Source: Bacteroidota bacterium (GTDB lineage Bacteria; Bacteroidota; Bacteroidia; Bacteroidales; NBLH01). From it: 64,000 nucleotides of DNA. The stretch lies in NCBI GenBank assembly GCA_025361565.1, contig JANYKN010000005.1, forward strand, positions 62,001 to 126,000, given 5' to 3'. Position 1 is the first letter of the stretch, and every line of letters starts with the position of its first letter. Shown one piece after another: positions 24,983 through 33,785 of the stretch. A model generated the notes under the pieces. It worked only from the letters and a program-made list of their open reading frames with translations, had not been told where the DNA came from and did no database searches. The position numbers and the translations under genes are program-made.

Positions 24983-25480
24983 ATGAAAAATTTACTGATT
25001 ATGAGGCATGCCAAATCGGATTGGGGCAATTCAACTTTACCGGATTTTGACAGACCTTTAAACAATAGGGGTAAAACATCTGCACCAGCTATGGGGAATG
25101 AGCTATTAAAAAGAAAAAAAATCCCAGATCTTATTATTTCATCTCCAGCAAAAAGAGCAAAAACAACTGCTGAAATGGTTTCGATAGTATTTGGTTTGGA
25201 TAATCCAATCCAATTTGAGAATGAATTTTATTTCGGGCACATTGCAGAAATAATAAGGATTGTAAAAAAAACAGGCAACTCGTATGATCGAATTATGGTA
25301 GTTGGACATAATCCTACACTCGAAGATTTAATTGATGAACTAATAATTGATGATAATGGTTATAGTATGCCAACAGCAGCCATTGCTTCAATTCTTTTTG
25401 ATGTTGACAGATGGGAAGAAATCGATAAAAAAACGGGAATTTTAGAATGGCTGATCATTCCAAAAGAATTGATGGCATAA
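24983..25480 (+). CDS. sixA: SixA-type histidine phosphatase
   Basis: 165 residues, cytoplasmic. The histidine-phosphatase superfamily motif LLIMRHAKSDW carries the catalytic His, followed by FDRPLNNRGK, the SSPAKRAKTTAE arginine segment and VVGHNPTLEDL with the second catalytic His. Length and ending fit SixA, which removes phosphate from histidine phosphotransfer proteins in E. coli; the target in Bacteroidota is not known. It is the first of three plus-strand genes, about 90 bases ahead of the cyclotransferase-like lipoprotein gene. Confidence 0.85.
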   Translation: MKNLLIMRHAKSDWGNSTLPDFDRPLNNRGKTSAPAMGNELLKRKKIPDLIISSPAKRAKTTAEMVSIVFGLDNPIQFENEFYFGHIAEIIRIVKKTGNSYDRIMVVGHNPTLEDLIDELIIDDNGYSMPTAAIASILFDVDRWEEIDKKTGILEWLIIPKELMA

Positions 25481-25570
25481 TTGCAAAAATTTCTATATTT
25501 GGGCTTTTTTTAACACAAATATTTTGTCTTGCGACCTCCGCAAGCCCATCAAATAAATAAAACGCTATTA

Positions 25571-26689
25571 ATGAAAATTTCAAGCTCTTTAAAAAAATCC
25601 GTTGGTATTATTCTGTCCATAATCATCCTTTTTTCTTGTAATAATAGTAAAATTAAAAATACTGATAATCAGGCGAATACTGATTCAATTCAAAAACCGG
25701 GGATCTCATTTACTAAAATTAAAATAGAAACCACTCCTGAAAATAAAACTGAATTCCGGATTGGTGAACAACCGGCAATAATTGTCAACAAAATAGATAC
25801 AATTCCTTTTGATTCTATTCAATTTTATTTTGAAAACCAGTTTGCAAGTTCAACACATGAATTGCCTGTAAAAATTCAATTAAAATGTGATCAGAAAAAA
25901 ACCCGACGTTCCGAATTTGAAGCAAGGATATTCAAAAATGGCAATTTTGGTAGTCAAAAAATTACCTTCAGGTTTTTATCAGATATTGAACCAAAAATCT
26001 ATTCTTATGAAGTTGTAAAAGTGTATCCTCACGAAAGAAGCGCATATACACAAGGCCTTGTATATGAGGATGGTTACTTTTATGAATCAAACGGACTAAA
26101 AGCTGAGTCGAGCTTGCGTAAATTACAAATTGGAACTGGAGAACCAATACAATCTTTTACATTAGCTCCTGAAATTTTTGCCGAGGGCCTCACTATTATG
26201 GGAGATAAAATTATCCAAATCAGCTGGCAAAATAATACCGGCTTTGTATATGATAAAAAAAGCTTTCAATTATTGAGTAAATTCTCATATACGACTGAAG
26301 GTTGGGGCCTAACAAATGATGGCAAAAACCTAATTATGAGCGATGGTTCAAATATTATCTACTTCCTAGATCCACAGTCATATTCTGAAGTTTCAAGAAT
26401 AGAAGTATATGATAACAAAGGGCCTGTTAATCAGTTAAATGAATTGGAATATATTAATGGTGAAATCTACGCAAATATTTACCAAACTGATAAAATTGCC
26501 AGAATAGATCCAGTAACTGGTAAAGTATTGGCATATATTGATTTAAGCAAAATACTAAACACCAATGATTACGAACAGGACACAGATGTTTTGAATGGCA
26601 TTGCATACGATCCGGCTACAAAAAGATTATTTGTAACAGGCAAAAAATGGCCTAAATTATTTGAAATTAAATTGAAATTAAAAATTTAA
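25571..26689 (+). CDS. Glutaminyl-peptide cyclotransferase-like lipoprotein
   Basis: About 372 residues from the ATG at 25571 (MKISSSLKKSVGIILSIIILFSC), giving a lipoprotein signal with lipobox Cys in LFSCNNS. A start at 25529 would bury this signal and is rejected. The C-terminal about 240 residues match the five-bladed propeller glutaminyl cyclase family (Glu_cyclase_2): HERSAYTQGLVYEDGYFYESNG, GLTIMGDKIIQISWQNNTGFVYD, EGWGLTNDGKNLIMSDGS, NELEYINGEIYANIYQTDKIARI and DVLNGIAYDPATKRLFVTGKKWPKLFEI. It forms N-terminal pyroglutamate on exported proteins, a frequent modification of T9SS substrates. The gldH-like gene starts five bases later. Confidence 0.85.
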   Translation: MKISSSLKKSVGIILSIIILFSCNNSKIKNTDNQANTDSIQKPGISFTKIKIETTPENKTEFRIGEQPAIIVNKIDTIPFDSIQFYFENQFASSTHELPVKIQLKCDQKKTRRSEFEARIFKNGNFGSQKITFRFLSDIEPKIYSYEVVKVYPHERSAYTQGLVYEDGYFYESNGLKAESSLRKLQIGTGEPIQSFTLAPEIFAEGLTIMGDKIIQISWQNNTGFVYDKKSFQLLSKFSYTTEGWGLTNDGKNLIMSDGSNIIYFLDPQSYSEVSRIEVYDNKGPVNQLNELEYINGEIYANIYQTDKIARIDPVTGKVLAYIDLSKILNTNDYEQDTDVLNGIAYDPATKRLFVTGKKWPKLFEIKLKLKI

Positions 26690-26694
26690 CTGAA

Positions 26695-27195
26695 ATGAAC
26701 CAGCTTAAATCAAAATTATATAAGTCCTTCTTATTCTTGGTTTTACTGGTTTTGGTATTTTTTCCATCCTGTAGTAAAAACAGGATTTATCATGAAAAAT
26801 TTACCATAGAAAATTACAAATGGTTTAATACCCAACCGATCATTTTTGAACCAAAAATCACCCACGAATTTGTTAAAAAACCATTAAAAATGGTTTTGAT
26901 TATCAGATATATACAAGGATTTCCATATAAATTTCTTCACTTGAAAATTTTATTAACAGATCCTAAGGGTGAAGCTCAATATCAAGATATAAGCATTCCA
27001 ATTATATCAGATGAATTGAAATATTATGGCGAAGGCGAAGGCGATTTCTGGGATTTGGAATATGTCGTTGATGATGAACTTATTCTTGAACTGGAAGGAA
27101 AATATAAAATTGAAATTAAATCAGCAATGGATGAAAATCCTGTCAATTTTATGGATGAAATTGGTATAAGCCTCGAAAAACAAGTAAAAAAGTAG
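26695..27195 (+). CDS. gldH: Gliding motility lipoprotein GldH
   Basis: 166 residues with a lipoprotein signal (SFLFLVLLVLVFFPSC). The body, with WFNTQP near residue 43, a central LKILLTDPKG strand and a long acidic stretch GEGEGDFWDLEYVVDDELILELEGKYKIEI, fits the GldH family. GldH is an outer-membrane-associated protein needed for gliding in Flavobacterium and is found in many non-gliding T9SS Bacteroidota. It is five bases downstream of the cyclotransferase gene, so the two are likely one transcript. No other gld genes are in the window. Confidence 0.8.
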   Translation: MNQLKSKLYKSFLFLVLLVLVFFPSCSKNRIYHEKFTIENYKWFNTQPIIFEPKITHEFVKKPLKMVLIIRYIQGFPYKFLHLKILLTDPKGEAQYQDISIPIISDELKYYGEGEGDFWDLEYVVDDELILELEGKYKIEIKSAMDENPVNFMDEIGISLEKQVKK

Positions 27196-27363
27196 CTTAA
27201 CCGTCCAAGTTTTGAACACCTCAATGGTTTGAAATTAAATCCAAAAGTTAGTTAGAAATACTCTCCTAACTATCAACACAATAATTCATTCCAAAAGAAT
27301 ATTCCATTCACCTTAACCTTTAAAAAGGCGCTCCTAAAAATCTTTTTTTTACTATATTATGAT

Positions 27364-27371
27364 TATATTTG
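27364..27371 (+). promoter_or_regulatory. Candidate -7 promoter box (TATATTTG)
   Basis: An exact match to the Bacteroidota TAnnTTTG box lies about 70 bases before the start of the propeller-protein gene at 27442. No clear -33 element is visible upstream. Confidence 0.45.
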
Positions 27372-27441
27372 TTAAAGAGGGCAATAAAAATCAATTGAAT
27401 TTCACGCAATCTAATTCGGTATTAATTTAATATTCCATTCT

Positions 27442-30261
27442 ATGAAAAGAATTTTTCAATATATCATATTGTGCGGGATAATCAGCTTTTCATTGTCATC
27501 ATATCTTCAAGCACAAGTACTTGTAACTAATTACTCCAATAAAGATGATGTCTATGCAATTAAAATAAAATTAGATACCATATGGATTGGTACTAGTGGA
27601 GGTATAATTGTAAGGCATATAACTGACTCAAATACAGATTCACCTATAGCAACCTATACCATTAAAGATGGATTGGGCAGTAACTTTATTACCTGCATTG
27701 CAGTTGACAATAAAAACAGAAAATGGTTTGGCACTATTGATAATGGAGTAACCAGCTTTATAGGCACTCAGTGGAAAACCTATAATTTTATAACAAGTGG
27801 AATTGAAAATAATATTTTATGTCTTGAAGCTGATAATAAAGGTGGAGTTTGGGCAGGAACGTATAATGGAGCATATTACTTCAATGGAACAAATTGGACA
27901 ACTTACAATACAGCCTCAACTATAATAGGACAGGTTCGATCTATCTCTATTGAGGGAAACAATACCTGGTTTGGAACCAATAATGGCTTTTACCTATTTG
28001 ATGGAACATCTTGGTCGCACTTTACCATGTTGTCAACCGGAAATTTACCTTCCAATGAAATTACCTGCATTCAGGCAAACGGCGATTCTATATTTATTGG
28101 AACAAAAGTGGGCATTTCACGCTATATTCACAAAACCAATACTTGGAATAATTATCCTGCCATCACTTATTTTTCGAATAATGATATTCTTGATATTGAT
28201 ACCAATGTTATAGGAGTAGTTAATGTAGGCACATCCAATGGTTTGTATACTTTTTATGATCCTTCATGGATTCAAAGCGGACTTACTTTCAACCCTAATA
28301 GATTGGCTGAAATTGAATATGATAGATATGGTTTTCTTTGGGTTGGATTTCACGAATTTGGCAGAGGAATAGAAAAAGAATTTGGATCAACACCTATTCA
28401 ATATCCGGATCCTAATCCCACAGTGTCTGGTAACAATATTTCGAGCATTGTATCGGATGTCAGCACTATTTATATTGGAACACATGGCCATGGACTAAGT
28501 CAGTATAATGGAACATGGAATACTTATAATAACGCCAATACATTAGGGCAATTGAATGACAATATCAATGATATGACTGTTGATAATGGTGGAGTACTTT
28601 GGCTTGCCACCAATAACAGAGTATCCACTTTTGATGGAACAAATTGGGTTACACTCGATTCAGCAAACAACGGCCTTATTTCCAACAAAGTAAATGCGGT
28701 ATCCATCGATCAGAACAATACTAAATGGTTTGGAACTGTAGGTGGAGTATCTAAATATGATGATGTTACATGGACAGATATTACTACTGCTGATGGATTA
28801 TATGAAGATGCAGTAATTGCCATTACTGTTGACTTGTTCAATAATGTTTGGTTCCTTCACCCCAATGGCCTTAGCATGTATAATGGAGTTACATTTACCA
28901 CCTATGCAAAAACTAATTTAGGCATATCAGCTGCTTCGATACTTTATGATTTAGCTGCAGATAAAAACGCAGGTATATGGATTGGAACAAATGAAGGTGC
29001 TGTCTTTTTTAACCCACCAAACTCACCTGTTATTTATAAAGCTACAACATCAGGACCAGGCCTGCCTGATAATTTTGTACTATCGGTATTTGTGGATGAT
29101 CAAAACATAAAGTATTTCGGGACAGGTTTCAATGGAATTTCTACTTTTAAAGACAATAGATGGCAAAAGGTTAACCGGAAAGATATGCTTGCCAGCAACA
29201 GGGTTACTGCACTATATGTACTACCAGGATCGAGTAATATCTGGTCTGGAGGGACATGGGGAGGGTTATCAGAAATTGTTGTTCCTCCAATAATTCCGAA
29301 TCTGAGTTTTTCTTCAACAAATATCTGTAAAGGTTCTTCAATCACTCTTTCACTTAATCCAACAGGAGGATTTGGTGGCCCATACAAATATTTATGGAAT
29401 AATTCATTCGGTTCTAATTGGACTACACAAACTATTACAGATAATCCTCAGGGAAGCACTAACTATTATTTCTCAATAGACGATGATTATAAACCCAACA
29501 ATAGCAATTCAATACAGATTTATGTATCTCAAATAGATACTTCGAAAATTATTGGTCCTAATCAAATATGTGCTTATTCAGGAACTGCTATGACTTATTA
29601 TGTATCAGCCGGAACTCAAAGAACTTATAATTGGACTATAAAAGGCGGAATAATTACGAGTGCTGATGGTCTTCCAAACGTGGATGTAATCTGGGACAAA
29701 AATGCGGCTTCAGGAATCCTTATTCTAAAAGAAACAGATTTGACCACATCCTGTACAGTGGATCAGAAATTTAATGTCAACATTGATACTGTGATAGCTT
29801 CAATAAGGAGGAAAGGCGATAACCTGATCCTTTGCACTGATTCAGGTATGCAATATCAATGGTTCCGTAATGAATCTCTAATTTCGGGCGCCAATAAACA
29901 ATTTTATAATTTAGATAGAAGTTCAGGAAATGCAAATGGTATTTATCAAGTTCAGATTACAACACCAAATCAATGTCAATCCTTTTCGAACACAATAAAT
30001 ATAGCACCACCTGTGCTTAAGACCTTTCCAATTCCGTCAAATGATCTATTGAATATTGAGTTCTGTTCAGAGATATTATCAACAGGAAAGGTTGAAATCA
30101 AAAATATGAGTGGGAAACTAATTGAGATTAAAGAATTTAATAAACAAGCAGAATTTCAAAAAATCAAACTTGATTTAAATCGATATAAACCAGGTATATA
30201 CAACTATAGTATTTATTTGGATAATAAAAAATATGCTTCAGAAAATTTTATTGTAGAATAA
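27442..30261 (+). CDS. T9SS-secreted two-component-regulator-propeller protein (no kinase)
   Basis: 939 residues. A signal peptide is followed by about 600 residues of propeller repeats with the recurring pattern NKxWFGTxxNGVxxFxGxxWxxYxxxN, the same fold as the sensor region of hybrid histidine kinases. Then come Ig/PKD-like segments (NICKGSSITLSLNPTGG..., QICAYSGTAMTYYVSAG) and a C-terminal type A T9SS sorting domain (TFPIPSNDLLNIEF...YKPGIYNYSIYLDNKKYASENFIVE). There is no kinase or membrane domain, so it is a soluble or surface-bound propeller rather than a receptor. The next gene encodes an outer-membrane barrel 25 bases away, probably in the same operon. Confidence 0.85.
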   Translation: MKRIFQYIILCGIISFSLSSYLQAQVLVTNYSNKDDVYAIKIKLDTIWIGTSGGIIVRHITDSNTDSPIATYTIKDGLGSNFITCIAVDNKNRKWFGTIDNGVTSFIGTQWKTYNFITSGIENNILCLEADNKGGVWAGTYNGAYYFNGTNWTTYNTASTIIGQVRSISIEGNNTWFGTNNGFYLFDGTSWSHFTMLSTGNLPSNEITCIQANGDSIFIGTKVGISRYIHKTNTWNNYPAITYFSNNDILDIDTNVIGVVNVGTSNGLYTFYDPSWIQSGLTFNPNRLAEIEYDRYGFLWVGFHEFGRGIEKEFGSTPIQYPDPNPTVSGNNISSIVSDVSTIYIGTHGHGLSQYNGTWNTYNNANTLGQLNDNINDMTVDNGGVLWLATNNRVSTFDGTNWVTLDSANNGLISNKVNAVSIDQNNTKWFGTVGGVSKYDDVTWTDITTADGLYEDAVIAITVDLFNNVWFLHPNGLSMYNGVTFTTYAKTNLGISAASILYDLAADKNAGIWIGTNEGAVFFNPPNSPVIYKATTSGPGLPDNFVLSVFVDDQNIKYFGTGFNGISTFKDNRWQKVNRKDMLASNRVTALYVLPGSSNIWSGGTWGGLSEIVVPPIIPNLSFSSTNICKGSSITLSLNPTGGFGGPYKYLWNNSFGSNWTTQTITDNPQGSTNYYFSIDDDYKPNNSNSIQIYVSQIDTSKIIGPNQICAYSGTAMTYYVSAGTQRTYNWTIKGGIITSADGLPNVDVIWDKNAASGILILKETDLTTSCTVDQKFNVNIDTVIASIRRKGDNLILCTDSGMQYQWFRNESLISGANKQFYNLDRSSGNANGIYQVQITTPNQCQSFSNTINIAPPVLKTFPIPSNDLLNIEFCSEILSTGKVEIKNMSGKLIEIKEFNKQAEFQKIKLDLNRYKPGIYNYSIYLDNKKYASENFIVE

Positions 30262-30286
30262 AAACCAAACGTCATATACCATTGGC

Positions 30287-31366
30287 ATGAAAAAAATTAG
30301 TTTTATCATTTTGATTTTCCTATATTTTTCGTTTCTCATAAAATCGCAGGAACGTTTAATAACCGGTAGAATAACTGATTATAAAGGAAAACCTTTAGGC
30401 GGAGTAAATATTACTGCAAAAGATTATCCAACGTTAACAACCATTAGCGGTGTTGATGGAGAATTTAGAATTGAAATTTTTGATTTTACCAAAGTTCTGA
30501 TTTTCAGTTTTGCTGATATGCAAACCAAAGAGTTGATTTTAGGAGATCAGGATAGATTAATTGTGGTTATGGAATATATGGCCATGAAAAATCCAGATCC
30601 CTGGAGTTTGATATTAAATTTGAACACTGGAAGATCTGATGTTGCAAATAAATCAAAAGAATCTGATCAATCATGGAATTCAAAAGGAGACGCAGGCTCT
30701 GGTGCATTTTTAGAAATTGAATATTTGTTAACTAAAAATATAGGCTTAGGAACAGGAATTGGTTACAATACCTATGCAAATAAATCATATCTTAAACAAT
30801 TCAATAATTATGGCCAAAATTATCTTCAAAAAATAGACAAGGATAACGAATCTTATTATTTGTATAACGAAGTTTCATCCGTTGATGAAAGAATAAAAGT
30901 CAAAGCAATAAGTTTTCCAGTTAAACTGAAATTTCATTTCCGAGCTGGTAAAAAATTAGGTTTTTTTACTGATATTGGAATAAAAATGATCTATGCCACA
31001 AGTGCAACTGTAGTAGCAAATGGAAGCTCAATATGGCAAGGCTATTATCCTCAATATCATATTGTATTATATGATTTGCCAGAATATGGATTTGTAAAAT
31101 ACAATATCAATTCTGAGAATCCAATTATTGACTACAACAAATTTCAATACTCTTTTATTCTCTCACTTGGAATGAGTTACCGAATTAAAAAAGAATTCAA
31201 CATCGATTTTGGAGTTTATTTTGATAATAGCCTTTCAGACCTAAAATATGACAAACCTATACATCAGGCCGATTATTTAAATACCATAGGCAAAATTGAT
31301 AAAACAACGCTAAAAGGCCTAGGACTGATGCTTGGATTTAGGTTTCATTTTGTAAGAAAAAGATAA
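30287..31366 (+). CDS. Outer-membrane beta-barrel protein with N-terminal carboxypeptidase-regulatory-like domain
   Basis: 359 residues. A signal peptide ending near IKSQ is followed by a CarboxypepD_reg-like domain (ITGRITDYKGKPLGGVNITAKDYPTL, GVDGEFRIEI, about 23-100) and about 230 residues of amphipathic strands ending in an aromatic-rich barrel terminus (GLMLGFRFHFVRKR). This is PorT-like barrel architecture without an assigned function. It follows the secreted propeller gene by 25 bases and could be its surface partner. Confidence 0.75.
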   Translation: MKKISFIILIFLYFSFLIKSQERLITGRITDYKGKPLGGVNITAKDYPTLTTISGVDGEFRIEIFDFTKVLIFSFADMQTKELILGDQDRLIVVMEYMAMKNPDPWSLILNLNTGRSDVANKSKESDQSWNSKGDAGSGAFLEIEYLLTKNIGLGTGIGYNTYANKSYLKQFNNYGQNYLQKIDKDNESYYLYNEVSSVDERIKVKAISFPVKLKFHFRAGKKLGFFTDIGIKMIYATSATVVANGSSIWQGYYPQYHIVLYDLPEYGFVKYNINSENPIIDYNKFQYSFILSLGMSYRIKKEFNIDFGVYFDNSLSDLKYDKPIHQADYLNTIGKIDKTTLKGLGLMLGFRFHFVRKR

Positions 31367-31492
31367 TAGAATTGAAATAGTCAATCATAAATAATTCATA
31401 ATACAACTATAATAATTAATATATCTATATTTTAACATACTTTAATCAAAATTCCATTCGATTAACAATTAAATAATCTAATTTTGCCTCAA

Positions 31493-31584
31493 AGTCAATT
31501 ATAGAGTGATTGGTTTTTTATAACAGGTTTGGTTTAGATTAGTATTTTTAGTGAGAGGCGGATTCGTTCCGCCTCGTTTTTTTT
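31493..31584 (+). ncRNA. Short RNA candidate, tandem copy A
   Basis: A TAATTTTG box (31479-31486) precedes a unit beginning GTGATTGGTTTTTTATAACA (31506) and containing AGGTTTGGTTTAGATTAGTAT. The unit ends in an 8-bp hairpin (GAGGCGGA/TCCGCCTC) plus T8, an intrinsic terminator. The predicted transcript is about 90 bases. No ORF or downstream plus-strand gene is served. It is nearly identical to copy B 314 bases downstream. Confidence 0.65.
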
Positions 31585-31812
31585 GTTAAATTTTGAATGA
31601 ATTAATTTTGATACATTCCATCACATATAATCAATTAACAAAACAACTGAGAAATTTGAATTCTAACTCCATCAGCATCATATAAAATACTTGAAAAATA
31701 TTAGTGATATTCGCTAAAAGTCAGACCATACACGCTTTCCATTGCAAAGATTTAACATTCTTTATAAAATCTTTTATTCACTTAACACATTTTCATTTTA
31801 ACTTTGCTTCAT

Positions 31813-31897
31813 ACACTAGGTGATTGGTTTTTTTATAGCAGGTTTGGTTTAGATTAGTATTTTAGGTGAGAGGCGGGTGGTTCCGCCTCTTTTTTTT
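31813..31897 (+). ncRNA. Short RNA candidate, tandem copy B
   Basis: A TAACTTTG box (31799-31806) precedes a near-copy of unit A starting at 31820 and ending in the hairpin GAGGCGGG/TCCGCCTC with a T8 tract. Between the copies one hairpin position changes from A-T to G-U, keeping the stem. The spacer between the units (31585-31798) is not conserved, so the duplicated part is the transcribed unit rather than a larger block. Confidence 0.65.
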
Positions 31898-31954
31898 GAG
31901 GTCTTTTTATGTATTTAATTAGTATATTCAAATTGAGAGGCGAATTAAACAAAA

Positions 31955-33745
31955 CTAATTTTTCAACTCCAATATCCGAACTGAATAACCCTCCATAAAT
32001 ATTTTGCTCAACTCATCAATTGTTTCATCAGAAATCACATCACGACCCTTCGAATAGTTTTTAAGAACCTCATTATATCTCTGGGTTAGAATAAATTGAG
32101 CATCCATTTTATTGAGGATAACCATTATAGTTTCACTCTCATTATACCTGAAATAAACATAGATTCCATTCTCCGGTATAAAATGTTTTAAACTTCCTGA
32201 ATGAATAACTTTTTTATTTTTTCGCCAGTTCAGGAGTTTTTTAACATATTCATAAGCCATTTTGCGTTCCTGGCTCAAATTTTTCATTTTAAAGGCATCC
32301 ATATAATCATGTTGCCAACCACCCGGAAAATCCTGCCGCATGTAACCGTGGCTTTTTAAACCATCGCCATCCATCAAAATTTCAGTACCATAATACATTT
32401 GTGGAATTCCCCTAGTAGTAAAAAGAAATGCCATTGCCATTTTAAATTTGTTGAAATTATGTTGCAAATTGGTATAAATCCTCGTAACATCATGATTGTC
32501 AACAAAAATTAAATTCATATTTGGATCAGGATATAAAAAATCCTGGGCAAGTACAGAATATAGGTCAAATAAACCTCCAGACCAACTTTCTGGTTCATTC
32601 AATGCCCTTATTAAAGCATAGGAAAGCGGAAAATCAGTAACACTTGGCAAATATGAATTATATCCTGTTTTTGAAGGAAAACCTTTTTGCCAATAAGCTG
32701 TAGTTGATATGTTTTGTAGCCATGCTTCGCCAACAATATTAAAATTTGGATATTCCTGCATTACCCGTTTTACCCATTGAGCCATCATTTCCTGATCGGG
32801 ATAAGGATACGTATCCATCCTAATTCCATCAATACCGGCGTATTCAATCCACCAAATACTGTTTTGTATCAGGTAAATGGCAAGATATGGATTTTGCTGA
32901 TTTAAATCGGGCATGGTTATGTCAAACCAACCTTTTTCAAGCAGCGTTTTATCCAATTCAGAACTATAGGGATCCGAAGCCACTTCACCACGATAATTCG
33001 ACTTGGTTAATTCAGGAAATTGATGTACCCAATCTATTGAAGGCATATCCTTGATAAACCAATGCTCCGAAGCGGAGTGGTTAAATATCATGTCCATAAT
33101 TATTTTCAGCCCATTTCGATGGCATTCGTCAACAAGGGTTTTGTATTCTTCGTTGCTTCCATGGCGGGGATCAACCTTGTAAAAATCACTTATTGCATAT
33201 CCGTGATAAGTAACATTTTTCAAATTGGCTTCCAAAACGGGGTTTAACCAAATTGCTGTTATTCCCAAATCACGAATATAATTAAGATGATCCCTAATAC
33301 CTTTAATGTCGCCACCATGCCTTCCATCAGGATTTTCCCGATTAACTTTTTCAAGCATTCCTTCGACATTATCAGCAGCAGGGTTGCCATTTGCAAATCG
33401 ATCGGGCATAATAAGATAAATTACATCCGAACTATTAAATCCTTTTTGCTTATCTGGATTTTTTTCTTTTTGCTTCAGCTCATATGGATAAGAATAATGG
33501 GTCTTGCCCTTTAAAAATTCTATTTGAAGAATTCCAGGTTTTGCGAGCTTGTCTATGAACAAATCTAAAAATAAATAATTAGGGTTTTCAACTTTATTGC
33601 TATTTATAAGCTCAACTCCATTATAATTGATAGAAACTTTGTAAGTTGAGATTTTTTTACCGTAAACCAACAACTGCAAAGTCTGATTTTTCATCCCAGT
33701 CCACCAATTAGGAGGTTCTACTTTATATAAATCTTTTAAAATCAA
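31955..33745 (-). CDS. GH13 neopullulanase/cyclomaltodextrinase (SusA-like), no signal peptide
   Basis: 596 residues: an N-terminal beta domain (about 1-95) as in maltodextrin-acting GH13 enzymes, the catalytic barrel, and a C-terminal beta domain. Catalytic residues are visible: nucleophile Asp311 (GIRMDTYPYPD), acid/base Glu340 (NIVGEAWL) and Asp419 (FVDNHD). MPDRFANGNP and HGGDIKGI are typical of neopullulanases and cyclomaltodextrinases. The start is a TTG at 33745, with an in-frame stop just upstream, so there is no room for a signal peptide. That differs from SusA of Bacteroides thetaiotaomicron, which is exported. The predicted location is the cytosol, matching the phosphorylase and mutase genes nearby. 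It ends the leftward arm. Confidence 0.88.
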   Translation of the reverse strand: MILKDLYKVEPPNWWTGMKNQTLQLLVYGKKISTYKVSINYNGVELINSNKVENPNYLFLDLFIDKLAKPGILQIEFLKGKTHYSYPYELKQKEKNPDKQKGFNSSDVIYLIMPDRFANGNPAADNVEGMLEKVNRENPDGRHGGDIKGIRDHLNYIRDLGITAIWLNPVLEANLKNVTYHGYAISDFYKVDPRHGSNEEYKTLVDECHRNGLKIIMDMIFNHSASEHWFIKDMPSIDWVHQFPELTKSNYRGEVASDPYSSELDKTLLEKGWFDITMPDLNQQNPYLAIYLIQNSIWWIEYAGIDGIRMDTYPYPDQEMMAQWVKRVMQEYPNFNIVGEAWLQNISTTAYWQKGFPSKTGYNSYLPSVTDFPLSYALIRALNEPESWSGGLFDLYSVLAQDFLYPDPNMNLIFVDNHDVTRIYTNLQHNFNKFKMAMAFLFTTRGIPQMYYGTEILMDGDGLKSHGYMRQDFPGGWQHDYMDAFKMKNLSQERKMAYEYVKKLLNWRKNKKVIHSGSLKHFIPENGIYVYFRYNESETIMVILNKMDAQFILTQRYNEVLKNYSKGRDVISDETIDELSKIFMEGYSVRILELKN

Positions 33746-33785
33746 CTTTATTTAAATGAATGGTAATAATATAAATGATTGAATT

